Shown here: positions 9,127-18,256 of the stretch, piece by piece
Numbering within the stretch: position 1 is the stretch's first letter
Layout of the letters: each line of letters opens with the position of its first letter
DNA from: Psychrosphaera saromensis
GTDB taxonomy: Bacteria; Pseudomonadota; Gammaproteobacteria; Enterobacterales; Alteromonadaceae
Direction of reading: 5' to 3'
NCBI RefSeq assembly: GCF_002954545.1
Contig: NZ_MSCH01000003.1
Coordinates: 2,457,991-2,521,990 of the forward strand
Length of the DNA: 64,000 nt
Position numbers and translations under genes: made by a program
The notes under the pieces: generated by a model
Database searches by the model: none
Seen by the model: the letters and a program-made list of their open reading frames with translations, nothing else
Told to the model about the DNA's origin: nothing

Positions 9127-10452
9127 ATGAGTTCAGAGTTAGCAAGTTTTGACCGTAGGAAAATGTTAAAAACCTTAACGGCAGGGGCGGCGCTTACTTT
9201 AGCGGTTCCAAGTTTAGGTCAAGCCAAGTCTCTAGGAAATTCTATTGAGTTACCAAGTATTCCATTGCGTACCAGTCCTGAGTCATTAGCCAGTAATGAA
9301 GCGTTTTGGGCTAAAATTGCCAAGTTTTATGATAAAGCAAAAGGTATCGTTAATCTTGAACATGGCTATTGGGGAAAAATGGCTCGGCCGGTGCAGGATG
9401 CTTTTGTCAAAAAAACAGAGATGGTTAATACTCAGTTATCCTACTACGCCCGTAAAAGTTACAGCGATGACGAGAAGTTAAGTGTGCATAAAGTTGCTCA
9501 GGCATTAGGTGTTAGTGATGATGAAATTGTACTCACACGTAATGCAACTGAGTCAATACACAATCTAATAAGACAATATAACGACTTCTCTAGCAAAGAT
9601 ACTGTGCTTTACACAGACACTGATTACCCTAGCTTTAAGCATACAATGGAGTGGCTAGCCAAATCCCGTAATGTAAAAGCGGTACAAGTTGTATTACCAC
9701 CGAGAGCAAACCAAAAACAAATACTCGACCTATACGTTGAGGCTTTTGATAAAAACCCGAATTTGAAACTTATGTTACTCACCCATGTTAGTAATCAACA
9801 TGGTTTAGTTTTACCTGTGACTAAAATAGCGGAAGCGGCCAAACAACGCGGTATAGATGTTATTTGTGACAGTGCTCAGTCTTGGGGATTGTTAGATTAT
9901 AAAATCACCGACTTAAATGTAGATTGGGCAGGCTTTAATTTACATAAATGGATTGGTGCCCCCGTTGGTGTTGGTGCGCTGTACATGAAAAAAGGCTCAT
10001 TGGCTAAGATATCGCCGTACCCTGGCGAGCTTGACCCAGACAATACCAATGCTAGAACACGTGTGCATACTGCCACATCTAACTTTGCGTCAATATTAAC
10101 AATTCCTGCTGCCATTGATTTCCATCAAGCGATTGGCCCAGCCAATAAAGAAGCTCGATTACGTTACTTGCGTTCTTTATGGGTGAGTGAAGCTGAAAAC
10201 ATGCCACACATAGAAGTCCTTGGTGGTTTAGATGACGCATCTTCAACGGGCATGTGTTCGTTTAGGTTAGTAGGTAAAACCACATTAGAGGACGCCAAAA
10301 GCCTACAGCTACGTTTAGAAACAGACTTTGGTATTTTCACTGTTGTACGTGTTGGGCTTGCCAGCGGCTGTTGTATACGCATTACGCCTCAAGTATTTGT
10401 GACTGCAGATGAAATAGGCCAGTTAGTGACGGCAATGAAAGCGCTTGCGTGA
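9127..10452 (+). CDS. Tat-exported class V PLP enzyme (isopenicillin-N epimerase-like fold)
   Basis: A 441-residue protein. The N-terminus has a twin-arginine signal, FDRRKMLKTL, followed by a hydrophobic stretch and an alanine-rich cleavage region near GQAKS, so the folded, cofactor-loaded enzyme is exported. The remainder is a class V aminotransferase fold: TRNATESIHNLIR binds the PLP phosphate region, CDSAQSWG holds the Asp that pairs with the pyridine nitrogen, and the Schiff-base lysine is in NLHKWIGAPVGVGALY. Relatives include epimerases, desulfurases and lyases, and the substrate is not predictable. AAGGTG precedes the ATG. The next gene, 77 bp on, is a RidA-like lipoprotein, so the two may act together in the periplasm. 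Confidence 0.85.
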   Translation: MSSELASFDRRKMLKTLTAGAALTLAVPSLGQAKSLGNSIELPSIPLRTSPESLASNEAFWAKIAKFYDKAKGIVNLEHGYWGKMARPVQDAFVKKTEMVNTQLSYYARKSYSDDEKLSVHKVAQALGVSDDEIVLTRNATESIHNLIRQYNDFSSKDTVLYTDTDYPSFKHTMEWLAKSRNVKAVQVVLPPRANQKQILDLYVEAFDKNPNLKLMLLTHVSNQHGLVLPVTKIAEAAKQRGIDVICDSAQSWGLLDYKITDLNVDWAGFNLHKWIGAPVGVGALYMKKGSLAKISPYPGELDPDNTNARTRVHTATSNFASILTIPAAIDFHQAIGPANKEARLRYLRSLWVSEAENMPHIEVLGGLDDASSTGMCSFRLVGKTTLEDAKSLQLRLETDFGIFTVVRVGLASGCCIRITPQVFVTADEIGQLVTAMKALA

Positions 10453-10529
10453 GATTAACGCTAATTGAAACTAAAAAGTACAATAATTAATAACTAAAAG
10501 ACGTATAAAAACTGATAAATAGGAAGAAC

Positions 10530-11057
10530 ATGAATAAATATATTTTAACAACGGCTTTATCGCTCGGCCTAATCATCTCTTTGTCTGCATGTGCTAAAAC
10601 CACAAGTCCAGAAGACCTTATTAAAGAAGCTGGTTTGGAATTGCCTGAGCCGGTAAATCCAATTGCCAACTATGTAACATGGAGACGCTCGGGCAATACC
10701 TTGTATTTGTCTGGGCATGGTGCTTGTGAAGGAAAAAGCGTATTAGGCAAACTAGGTGATGATCTTAATGTTGAACAAGGTTACCAGGCGGCTCAGTTAG
10801 TGGGCTTATGTGCGTTATCTACTATTAAGTTGGCGGTTGGTGATTTATCTAAAGTAAAACAAGTATTAAAAATTACTGGCATGGTCAACGCAACACCGAC
10901 ATTTACCGATCATTCAAAAGTGATCAATGGATTTTCAGACTTATTTGTTACCGCCTTTGGTGACGATGGTAAAGCGGCAAGAGAAGCGGTTGGTATGAGT
11001 GGATTACCGGGTAATATGTCGGTTGAAATAAGCGCGATTATTGAACTTAAAGAGTAA
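10530..11057 (+). CDS. RidA/YjgF-family lipoprotein
   Basis: A 175-residue protein with a lipoprotein signal ending LSLSAC, so it is probably anchored in the envelope. After the linker it is a RidA-like domain (YJGF/YER057c/UK114): LYLSGHGA near the start of the fold, GYQAAQLVGLCALSTIKLAVGDLSKV in the middle helix, and AREAVGMSGLPGNMSVEIS at the end, where the Arg corresponds to the substrate-carboxylate Arg of RidA. Classical RidA hydrolyses enamine/imine products released by PLP enzymes in the cytoplasm. Here both the neighbouring PLP enzyme and this protein carry export signals. AGGAAG precedes the ATG. Confidence 0.85.
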   Translation: MNKYILTTALSLGLIISLSACAKTTSPEDLIKEAGLELPEPVNPIANYVTWRRSGNTLYLSGHGACEGKSVLGKLGDDLNVEQGYQAAQLVGLCALSTIKLAVGDLSKVKQVLKITGMVNATPTFTDHSKVINGFSDLFVTAFGDDGKAAREAVGMSGLPGNMSVEISAIIELKE

Positions 11058-11070
11058 TCGCTAAATCTCA

Positions 11071-11118
11071 GCTACTTGTGAAATTAGCTACTTGTAAAAT
11101 TAGTAACTTGTAAATTTG
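11071..11118. repeat. Three 16-bp degenerate tandem repeats
   Basis: GCTACTTGTGAAATTA, GCTACTTGTAAAATTA and GTAACTTGTAAATTTG follow each other head to tail between the RidA-like stop codon and its terminator. Confidence 0.8.
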
Positions 11119-11144
11119 TTTATTCACCTAAGTAGCAGATAAAT

Positions 11145-11172
11145 AAAAAGACCGAATTATCGGTCTTTTTTA
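11145..11172. terminator. Bidirectional terminator between convergent genes
   Basis: AAAAAGACCGA/TCGGTCTTTTT stem with a short ATTA centre. The A and T tracts on either side allow action on both strands; the RidA-like gene enters from the left and a lipoprotein gene from the right. Confidence 0.85.
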
Positions 11173-11232
11173 TTTTTAAGGTTTGCGGTTAAAACAAGCA
11201 CAAAATCTTATGTTCGGTAAAGATGTAAGGTT

Positions 11233-11829
11233 TTATTTACCTACTTTAGCGTCATCTAATACCTTACGGATAAGGTTTTCTTCCACATTATGTTTAGCAC
11301 TGCCTTGTTCTAATTCTTTTGGCATGGTTCTAAATAGTGAAAACCAAGAGGTGGTTGAGGTAATAGTAACTTCCTCAGTAATATCAACATTAGTGGTAGG
11401 ATCTTTATAAGTAACAATATAATCGTCGTAATGATATCTAGGTACTAACCCAAGAGAGATAATATTAAAGAAACCAGTTGTTTTCTCTAACCCACTACTA
11501 ATAGTCTCAATTTGTACTGAAATAAATGGAGAGATTGTTTCTTTGCCTTTTACTGCTGGTATAGCTTTTAAACCACGTTCTTTAAATAGACTAACCACCG
11601 TGCCTATACGCCCCTTGTTAGAACATGATGTTTTCATCATATTTCCGGCAGCTCTGCTGGTGTAACAATTTTGGCTTGCATCTATGCTTAATGGAAATGC
11701 TTGTAAATCTTCCTTTGCATACTTAACTTGAGGTGTATTAGGTTGTTTTAATAATTCTGGGTTGGAAATACTTCTATGAGTACAAGACGAAAGAATTAAT
11801 AGTAATAAAGGTAATGTGAATATTTTCAT
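11233..11829 (-). CDS. Lipoprotein of unknown function
   Basis: A 198-residue protein starting MKIFTLPLLLLILSSC, a clear lipoprotein signal with lipobox LSSC; an AGGAC site precedes the ATG. The mature part has two further Cys residues (in QNCYTSR and MMKTSCSNKG) about 14 residues apart, possibly a disulfide, and a beta-rich middle (SPFISVQIETISSG, YHYDDYIVTYKD). I do not recognise the family. It lies downstream of the B12/radical SAM gene on the same strand, with a 59-bp gap, and ends against the bidirectional terminator. Confidence 0.7.
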   Translation of the reverse strand: MKIFTLPLLLLILSSCTHRSISNPELLKQPNTPQVKYAKEDLQAFPLSIDASQNCYTSRAAGNMMKTSCSNKGRIGTVVSLFKERGLKAIPAVKGKETISPFISVQIETISSGLEKTTGFFNIISLGLVPRYHYDDYIVTYKDPTTNVDITEEVTITSTTSWFSLFRTMPKELEQGSAKHNVEENLIRKVLDDAKVGK

Positions 11830-11888
11830 GAAATGTCCTTTTATATGGTCATAGGTGTTTTTATAAGTCGAATAAATAGCTTAAACGA

Positions 11889-13487
11889 CTACTGCATATG
11901 TTGTTTTTGACGCTGTAATAATTTACCAGAACTGGTTGTTTGTTTTTTCTCATGGGCATAAAGATTAAGAGTACTAAACGCACCTTTTAATTGTGATGCG
12001 GTGTAATCCAATTCAATTTTAGGTAACACATCTTGGTGTTTTTCAGGGAACAAGGCTTCAATTGCCTGCGACATCAATTCATATAAGCGTTTAAGGTTAA
12101 TCTTATGAGTTTGGCCCGTTGCATTAAATAACCAATCTGTGATGGCCATAAAGTCGTCAAAGGGCTTATCCGTTAACAGGTGAGTTAATGTGTGTTTAAA
12201 ACGGCCTGAATTACCTATCATGTCCCAATAGCGGGCAAACCGATTGACCAACTGCATAGTGGCAAAATCAATTCTGTCGGTACTTAATATATTAAATGGC
12301 GGCAGTGGGTTAAAACGCAGATCAAAGTTTTCTGTGTGCCTGATAATCGGGCTACCTTTAAGGCGCTTTAAAATACCCATTTGAATTTCATGTGGATGAC
12401 AGGCGTAAAGCTGATCAAAGCTATCTTTAAAGCTATCAAAGGTTTCACCCGGTAACCCAAAGATTAAATCGGCATGAAGATGCGCCGCCGTATTTTCTTT
12501 TAGCCAGATCAGATTATCTTTTGATTTTGGATTATTTTGCTTACGACTAATATTGGCTTGTACTTCCTGATTGAAGGTTTGAATGCCAATTTCAAACTGC
12601 AAAGTATTTACAGGGAACTGGGCCAACATCTCTTTTAATTTTCTAGGAAGATGATCAGGCACAACTTCAAAATGCAGGTACAGATCGTCAGTCATTCTGT
12701 CTAAGAAGAACTGCATAATTTGAATAGAAGTATTTATGTCTAAATTAAAGGTTCTATCAATAAACTTAAAATTACGCGCGCCACGTTGATACAGCACTTC
12801 CATTTCTTGCAAGAAAACCGTTAACTCATACGGGTTTGATTTTGTGTCTAAAGACGACAAACAAAACTCACATTTGAACGGGCAGCCACGAGACGCTTCT
12901 ACATAGAGCAATCGATTTTTTAAGTCTTCATCGCTGTAATACTGGTAGGGCATTTCAAGATCTTTTAGGTCAACCGGCTTAGACTTCATGATTTTAGTAT
13001 CAGGGGCATTATTATTAATAATGTCTCTACAAAGCTCATAAAAGCTGATGTCAGCTTCACCCGTTAGAACATAATCAGACGCTTGAACTATGGTTTGATT
13101 TTCTGACTCATAACTTACTTCAGGGCCACCCAATACCACGGTAACTTCTGGTGCGATAACCTTTAACAGACTAACCACATTAGTGGTTTCAACAATATTC
13201 CAAATATAAACCCCAAAGCCCACAATGGTCGGGTTTGATGCCAATATTTGTTCAACAATATCAAGTGGGCGGGTTTGAATAACAAACTCTTTTACCTCAC
13301 AGCATGATTGTAAGTCTTTTAAATTAGCGTACAGATATCGTAAACCTAAACTCGCATGAATATACTTTGAATTAAGCGTGGTTAGTAATATTTTGTCAGT
13401 ATGTAAGGTATTGATAACACCAGTGTTATCTACATTTACATCGGTCCGCATAATAGTGAGTTGGTTATCGAATTGTTGAGTCGCCAT
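11889..13487 (-). CDS. B12-binding radical SAM protein with C-terminal DUF4080-like region
   Basis: A 532-residue protein. Residues about 30-170 form a cobalamin-binding-like Rossmann domain (VVLGGPEVSYE). The radical SAM core follows, with the cluster motif ASRGCPFKCEFCLSS (CxxxCxxC). Downstream are EIGIQTFNQEVQANISR and HADLIFGLPGETFDSF, which are characteristic of the HemN/MiaB-like barrel. The C-terminal ~150 residues match what I recall as DUF4080. The family is annotated as B12-binding radical SAM proteins of unknown substrate. The annotated start gives an N-terminus rich in D, N and T before the domain; internal ATGs exist, so the exact start is uncertain. Confidence 0.85.
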   Translation of the reverse strand: MATQQFDNQLTIMRTDVNVDNTGVINTLHTDKILLTTLNSKYIHASLGLRYLYANLKDLQSCCEVKEFVIQTRPLDIVEQILASNPTIVGFGVYIWNIVETTNVVSLLKVIAPEVTVVLGGPEVSYESENQTIVQASDYVLTGEADISFYELCRDIINNNAPDTKIMKSKPVDLKDLEMPYQYYSDEDLKNRLLYVEASRGCPFKCEFCLSSLDTKSNPYELTVFLQEMEVLYQRGARNFKFIDRTFNLDINTSIQIMQFFLDRMTDDLYLHFEVVPDHLPRKLKEMLAQFPVNTLQFEIGIQTFNQEVQANISRKQNNPKSKDNLIWLKENTAAHLHADLIFGLPGETFDSFKDSFDQLYACHPHEIQMGILKRLKGSPIIRHTENFDLRFNPLPPFNILSTDRIDFATMQLVNRFARYWDMIGNSGRFKHTLTHLLTDKPFDDFMAITDWLFNATGQTHKINLKRLYELMSQAIEALFPEKHQDVLPKIELDYTASQLKGAFSTLNLYAHEKKQTTSSGKLLQRQKQHMQ

Positions 13488-13790
13488 TAAGGATCTTAAG
13501 TCTAGGTTAAATCTATGGGCGTAATAATACAGTAATCAATGAATCTATTCAGTATCTGATTATTATCTAACGCAAAAATGAATTTTTAGCTAATAATTTT
13601 GATTCAAATTTAAAAGAATTTATAAACTTTTAACTACACCTTTAAAACAATTGAAGAGCGTTCGTATTGTAAAATTCAACTAGGTATCTTGTTACATTAT
13701 TGTAGTTTTATATCTTATACGAAATAAGATATGATTAATCACAATTAGTTATAAGAAACCTATAATCATAAATAAAACAAGTGGTTGAAT

Positions 13791-15284
13791 ATGAAATTAG
13801 AACGCATTCGAAATAGTGATTTACATCAAAAAATAATGTCAGCTGAGCAAGCTTGTGATTTCATTGAAGATGGAATGACAGTTGGCATGAGTGGATTTAC
13901 TCGTGCTGGTGAAGCGAAAGCGGTTCCCAAAGCATTAGCTGAAAAAGCAAAGTTAAACCCTATGAAAATAAACTTAATGACAGGCGCGTCATTAGGTAAC
14001 GATCTAGATAAAATTCTTACTGAAGCTGGGGCTTTAGCTCGTCGTATGCCTTTCCAAGTAGACAATACATTACGCAAAGCGATTAATAATGGCGAGGTAA
14101 TGTTTATTGATCAACATTTATCTGAAACGGTTGAACAACTGCGTAACAAGCAATTACCTTTACCAGACGTAGCTGTTATAGAAGCAGTTGCAATTACAGA
14201 GGAAGGACACATAGTTCCAACCACTTCAGTGGGGAATTCAGCAAGCTTTGCTATTTTTGCGAAAAAAATCATTGTAGAAATTAACATGCTACATCAGCCT
14301 GAATTGGAAGGCTTGCACGATATTTATATTCCATCATATCGTCCAACAAGAACACCAATTCCATTGGTTAAAGTGGATGATCGTATTGGTAGTACAGCAA
14401 TCCCAATTGACCCTGAAAAAATAGTAGGCATTGTTTTCACTAATAAAAGTGACTCATTCTCTACTGTGTCAGAACCCGATGATGAAACTGCCATGATTGC
14501 AAAACATCTTGTTAATTTCTTTGAACAAGAAGTGGCAGAAGATCGTATGCCGGCTAATTTAGGGCCTCTTCAAGCGGGAATTGGTAATATTGCAAATGCA
14601 GTAATGATGGGCTTGTTGGACTCTGATTTTAAAGATCTGACTATGTACTCAGAAGTATTACAAGACTCTACCTTTGATTTAATTGATGCAGGAAAATTAA
14701 GTTTTGCTTCTGGTTGCTCAATTATTTTATCTGAACGTTGGAATACTCAAGTATTTAATAACTTAGATAAATACAGAGACAAGCTGGTATTACGTCCTCA
14801 AGAAATGTCTAACCATCCTGAGATTGTACGTCGTTTAGGTATTATTGCGGTTAATACTGCACTGGAGTTTGATATTTACGGTAACGTAAACTCGACTCAC
14901 GTTTGTGGTACAAAAATGATGAATGGTATTGGAGGCTCAGGTGACTTTGCTCGTAACGCGCACATTTCGGTATTCGTAACTAAATCAATCGCCAAAGACG
15001 GCGCTATATCAAGTGTTGTTCCTATGGTGAGTCATGTTGATCATACAGAACACGACGTTGATATTTTGGTGACAGACCAAGGTTTAGCTGACTTACGGGG
15101 TTTAGCACCACGTGAAAGAGCGGTAGAAGTTATTAATAACTGTGTACACCCAGATTATCGCCCAGCAATGCTCGATTATTTTGAACGAGCTTGTGAACGT
15201 GGTGGACACACGCCTCATATTCTTGAAGAAGCATTTAGCTGGCATACACGCCTTGAAACTCAAGGAAGCATGAAGCAGTCTTAA
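13791..15284 (+). CDS. Acetyl-CoA hydrolase/succinyl-CoA:acetate CoA-transferase family
   Basis: About 497 residues, matching class I CoA transferases of the Ach1/succinate CoA-transferase branch. Recognisable parts are DGMTVGMSGFTRAGEAKAVP near the N-terminus, the nucleotide loop GPLQAGIGNIANAVMMGL, the catalytic-glutamate segment MYSEVLQDS, and NGIGGSGDFARNAHISVF near residue 390. Such enzymes move CoA between acetate and succinyl-CoA or related acids. A TTG at 13785 is also in frame; the ATG two codons later is preferred. The upstream 297 bp hold a long AT-rich region suited to a promoter, and a strong terminator follows. Confidence 0.9.
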   Translation: MKLERIRNSDLHQKIMSAEQACDFIEDGMTVGMSGFTRAGEAKAVPKALAEKAKLNPMKINLMTGASLGNDLDKILTEAGALARRMPFQVDNTLRKAINNGEVMFIDQHLSETVEQLRNKQLPLPDVAVIEAVAITEEGHIVPTTSVGNSASFAIFAKKIIVEINMLHQPELEGLHDIYIPSYRPTRTPIPLVKVDDRIGSTAIPIDPEKIVGIVFTNKSDSFSTVSEPDDETAMIAKHLVNFFEQEVAEDRMPANLGPLQAGIGNIANAVMMGLLDSDFKDLTMYSEVLQDSTFDLIDAGKLSFASGCSIILSERWNTQVFNNLDKYRDKLVLRPQEMSNHPEIVRRLGIIAVNTALEFDIYGNVNSTHVCGTKMMNGIGGSGDFARNAHISVFVTKSIAKDGAISSVVPMVSHVDHTEHDVDILVTDQGLADLRGLAPRERAVEVINNCVHPDYRPAMLDYFERACERGGHTPHILEEAFSWHTRLETQGSMKQS

Positions 15285-15314
15285 TTTAAGCTTAGATTAA
15301 AGAACTAAAAAAAC

Positions 15315-15350
15315 AAAAAAGCCGATTAACCTTATGTTAATCGGCTTTTT
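15315..15350 (+). terminator. Strong intrinsic terminator after the CoA-transferase gene
   Basis: AAAAAAGCCGATTAAC and GTTAATCGGCTTTTTT form a 16-bp perfect stem with a CTTAT loop. Confidence 0.92.
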
Positions 15351-15451
15351 TATGGGGCGTATATAATTGAAATCACATATGGAAATATTTATATGGGAAT
15401 CAACATACGATTAAATGTGAAATAAGTACTTAATTTAATAATTAAATATTA

Positions 15452-15527
15452 TTTACAAATTTACAAATTTACAAATTTACAAATTTACAAATTTACAAAT
15501 TTACAAATTTACAAATTTACAAATTTA
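15452..15527. repeat. Nine perfect 8-bp tandem repeats (TTTACAAA) upstream of an outer-membrane gene
   Basis: The unit TTTACAAA is repeated nine times without a mismatch from 15452 to 15523, with a further half unit TTTA. The array ends 115 bp before the ATG of the beta-barrel protein and starts about 100 bp after the previous terminator, so it lies in the likely promoter region. Confidence 0.95.
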
Positions 15528-15641
15528 GATGTTTTATTTTAGAGTATGGTATTCGTTATTTTGATTTTAAATACGGATCTATTAACTAACGATAATTTAG
15601 ACAAGTAATTTAAATTATCATATAAACATAAAGGATTTAAA

Positions 15642-16169
15642 ATGTTTAAAAATACTATATTGGCTATGTTAATAGCTGGAACATCATTTTCTTCATCTGC
15701 AAACTGGGTAGCTGGAGTGAGTTACATCAACTTATCAGACGTTAGTGACGGATTAGACGTTAGTTTAGATGGTATTACAGGCTCTCTTGGTTACAAAATT
15801 GACTCCAATGAGAAGTTTTATTTTATGCCTGAAGTTCGTATAGGAACTGGGATCACAGATGACTCTACGACTTTGCTTGGTATTAATGTAGATATAGAAA
15901 TGAATAGCTTTATAGCGTTATCTGTTCGTGGACAATATGAGTTAAATGACAAAGCTTATATTTTTGCTTCACCATCTTACACAAATGTTGAGTTCACTAC
16001 GGCGGTTTTTTATGCTGGTATAAATGCTTCAGAGAGTAATGACTCATGGGAGTTTGGCGTAGGTGGTGGTGCTGGTTACAAAATTAACGAGTCTACTTCT
16101 GCTGAATTTATGTATGAGCAATATGATGGTACAGATGTTTTAAGTTTTGGTATTAAATTTAAATATTAA
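15642..16169 (+). CDS. Small outer-membrane beta-barrel protein
   Basis: A 175-residue protein with a signal peptide (MFKNTILAMLIAGTSFSSSA, cleavage before NWVAG). The mature 155 residues alternate in the pattern of an eight-strand barrel: AGVSYINL, GSLGYKI, FYFMPEVRIG, SFIALSVRGQYEL, AYIFASPSYT, WEFGVGGGAGYKI, and a terminal strand LSFGIKFKY with an aromatic last residue. This resembles the OmpA-like/opacity-type small barrels, but I cannot assign a subfamily. AAAGGA precedes the ATG. The 8-bp array upstream could make expression variable. Confidence 0.8.
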   Translation: MFKNTILAMLIAGTSFSSSANWVAGVSYINLSDVSDGLDVSLDGITGSLGYKIDSNEKFYFMPEVRIGTGITDDSTTLLGINVDIEMNSFIALSVRGQYELNDKAYIFASPSYTNVEFTTAVFYAGINASESNDSWEFGVGGGAGYKINESTSAEFMYEQYDGTDVLSFGIKFKY

Positions 16170-16210
16170 ACCTAGGTCAATTGTACATATACTCATTATT
16201 TTTAGTTAAT

Positions 16211-16245
16211 AAAAAGCCGATTAAATAAGATTAATCGGTTTTTTA
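16211..16245. terminator. Bidirectional terminator between the barrel gene and hflX
   Basis: AAAAAGCCGATTAA and TTAATCGGTTTTTT around an ATAAGA loop. The stem core GCCGATTAA is the same as in the terminator at 15315. Confidence 0.85.
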
Positions 16246-16299
16246 TTTAATTTTATAAAATAGTGTTTAGAAGGTTTATTTTAATTCAAAAGAATCTTT

Positions 16300-17640
16300 C
16301 TATTTCTCAAGCATTCGTTTTTTCAAACGCGCTAGGTCAATCGCACTTGAACGTACTGTCAGCTTAATATGATCAAATTCATATTCCTCTTTTGTTACGC
16401 TCATACTATTGCGAATTTCACCGACAATACCTTTGGCGGTATAAGGGATAATGATTTCTTCTTCAATCATCTCTTGTTCGGCAATACCAACAATATATTC
16501 GTGCAGTTTAGCTACATCTTTAGGGTCACGCGCAGATGTTAACATCGCATCTGGAAACTCAACCATCAGCTCAGCTTGCTGCTCAGCAGTTAGTTGATCT
16601 GACTTGTTTAATATCAGTAACTTTTTACTGCCTTCAACACCAACTTCTTCTAATACTTCGTTTACCACATCAAGCTGTTTACGGAATGATGGGTCTGAGG
16701 CGTCAACCACATATAACAATAACGAGGCATCGTGTGCTTCTGCTAACGTTGAATGGAATGACGCAACTAAATCATGTGGTAATTTCTTAATGAAACCTAC
16801 CGTATCAGACACTAATATTCTTGGGTGAGTCACTGGAAATAAAGCTCGTACCGTTGTATCAAGTGTGGCGAAAAGTTTGTTTTCACCTTCAACTTCACTT
16901 CCGGTAATGGCACGCATCATAGATGACTTACCAGCATTGGTATAACCTACCAAAGCAACACAAAAATGCTCAGAACGTTGCGTACGTCTGCCTTTCATTT
17001 CTTCTTGTACGCTTACCAATTGACGTTTTAGTTCGGCAAGTTGGTCTCGTACATTACGGCGGTTAAGCTCTAGCGTTGTTTCACCAGCGCCTTTACCCAT
17101 TTGATGTTCTTTATCACCAGTAGAAGTTTCACGCAGTCTTGGTGCTACATAATTAAGACGCGCAATTTCAACCTGTAACTTAGCGGTTTTAGTACGGGCG
17201 TGACGGCTAAATATTTCAATAATAACGCCAGTGCGGTCAAAGACTTCAACACCTAGTTGGTTTTCAACATTACGTAATTGAGAAGGGCTTAAGTCACAGT
17301 CAAATACAACAATGTCAGCACAGGCTAATGGCAAATCATCCGATGGGATAGTGCTAAAGTCTTGATCGTAATCTAACTCTTCTTCCTCTTCAGCAGCTTC
17401 AATAATGCCTTTATTACCGGTAAGTTGCGCTATTTCAGCAAGTTTGCCTAAACCAAGTACATTTACTCGTTTAGTGGAACTCTGATTTTGCGACTGGGTA
17501 CCGACAACCTTAAATCCTAGCGTTGTCACCAAACGTGCAAGTTCAGCCAGTGACTCTTCAGCCTCTGCGCCTCTAAACTCAGGTGTACGAACGGAAATAA
17601 GTAAAGCGTTATTAAGTGATGGTTTTGCTGTTAGCTGCAT
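16300..17640 (-). CDS. hflX: HflX-family ribosome-splitting GTPase
   Basis: A 446-residue GTPase. N-terminal HflX domain (about 1-195) ends with the family signature RLNYVAPRLRETST and KGAGETTLELNRR, followed by a coiled-coil link and a G domain: G1 GYTNAGKSS, G3 DTVGFIKKLP with PHDLVASFHSTLAEA, and G4 NKSD. HflX splits stalled or heat-damaged 70S ribosomes. An acidic insert AEEEEELDYDQDF sits near residues 83-95 in the N domain. There is no hfq or hflK/C beside it, so this is not the usual hfq-hflX operon and it could be a second copy. The Cys-rich or Zn motifs of some relatives are absent. Confidence 0.9.
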   Translation of the reverse strand: MQLTAKPSLNNALLISVRTPEFRGAEAEESLAELARLVTTLGFKVVGTQSQNQSSTKRVNVLGLGKLAEIAQLTGNKGIIEAAEEEEELDYDQDFSTIPSDDLPLACADIVVFDCDLSPSQLRNVENQLGVEVFDRTGVIIEIFSRHARTKTAKLQVEIARLNYVAPRLRETSTGDKEHQMGKGAGETTLELNRRNVRDQLAELKRQLVSVQEEMKGRRTQRSEHFCVALVGYTNAGKSSMMRAITGSEVEGENKLFATLDTTVRALFPVTHPRILVSDTVGFIKKLPHDLVASFHSTLAEAHDASLLLYVVDASDPSFRKQLDVVNEVLEEVGVEGSKKLLILNKSDQLTAEQQAELMVEFPDAMLTSARDPKDVAKLHEYIVGIAEQEMIEEEIIIPYTAKGIVGEIRNSMSVTKEEYEFDHIKLTVRSSAIDLARLKKRMLEK

Positions 17641-17787
17641 AAAAGATTTTTATTCGTGCCCCGTTTATTTGAATTGTAGAAAATAAACAGCGCAAGCCTA
17701 ATTGTAAATATTAATAGGTGACAAGCTTACGCTGTTATGGGGAAAGTTGTAAGTTATAAAAAGCAGTTTGGGAAAAGCATCAGGAAG

Positions 17788-17850
17788 TCATAAGCGGTAA
17801 GCCGCAAGTAAAAGCAAGAACAAGAGCAGGGCGAACAGGGAGGTTCGCTC
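17788..17850. repeat. Heptad-period intergenic repeat with GCGAAC hairpin (copy 1)
   Basis: A run with a rough 7-nt period (TAAGCGG, TAAGCCG, CAAGTAA, AAGCAAG) is followed by the hairpin GCGAAC-AGGGAG-GTTCGC at 17831-17848. Related copies lie at 19029 and 22401. It fills most of the gap between hflX and the TIGR03643 gene. Confidence 0.7.
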
Positions 17851-17895
17851 CCTAATTGATAATTTAAAATGGATATTTATTGGATGTGTACTATT

Positions 17896-18147
17896 TCAGC
17901 GGTGTTTATACTGAGTCGGGCAATAACCTCTGGACACATCAGAGCGACGAAGTTTTGCATGTTTTGTTGAACGCCCTGTGACACGAGAGCGCCAAAGTTT
18001 AAAACTGCCTGATTTTAGGCGACAGCGCATGAAGCGAATGACGTCAGATTCATTTAGACCAAATTGTTGCTCTATCGCTTCAAACGTAGTTCTATCTTCC
18101 CACGCCATTTCAATAATTCTTGACTCACTTTCTTGGGATAATCTCAT
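17896..18147 (-). CDS. TIGR03643 family protein
   Basis: An 83-residue basic protein whose first 60 residues match the TIGR03643 pattern: MRLSQESESRIIEMAWEDRT, then FEAIEQQFGLNESDVIRFMR and LKSGSFKLWRSRVTGR. The region looks like a helix-turn-helix of the transposase/sigma-like type, so DNA binding is possible, but the function is unknown. The C-terminus after TKHAKLRRSD is variable and rich in R and H. The frame on the opposite strand is a shadow. Confidence 0.75.
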   Translation of the reverse strand: MRLSQESESRIIEMAWEDRTTFEAIEQQFGLNESDVIRFMRCRLKSGSFKLWRSRVTGRSTKHAKLRRSDVSRGYCPTQYKHR

Positions 18148-18256
18148 TGAATACTTTTATCTGTAAATAAAATAAATATACGTTTATGCAACATTTTTAG
18201 ATCAAAGAGTCATCACTTTTAAATTCAAAGTCTTTAGATAGCCGCTAGGTATAAGC

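Noticed and set aside
15452-15527. CRISPR array
   Set aside because: Units are directly adjacent 8-mers with no spacers, and no cas genes are near. It is a simple tandem repeat.
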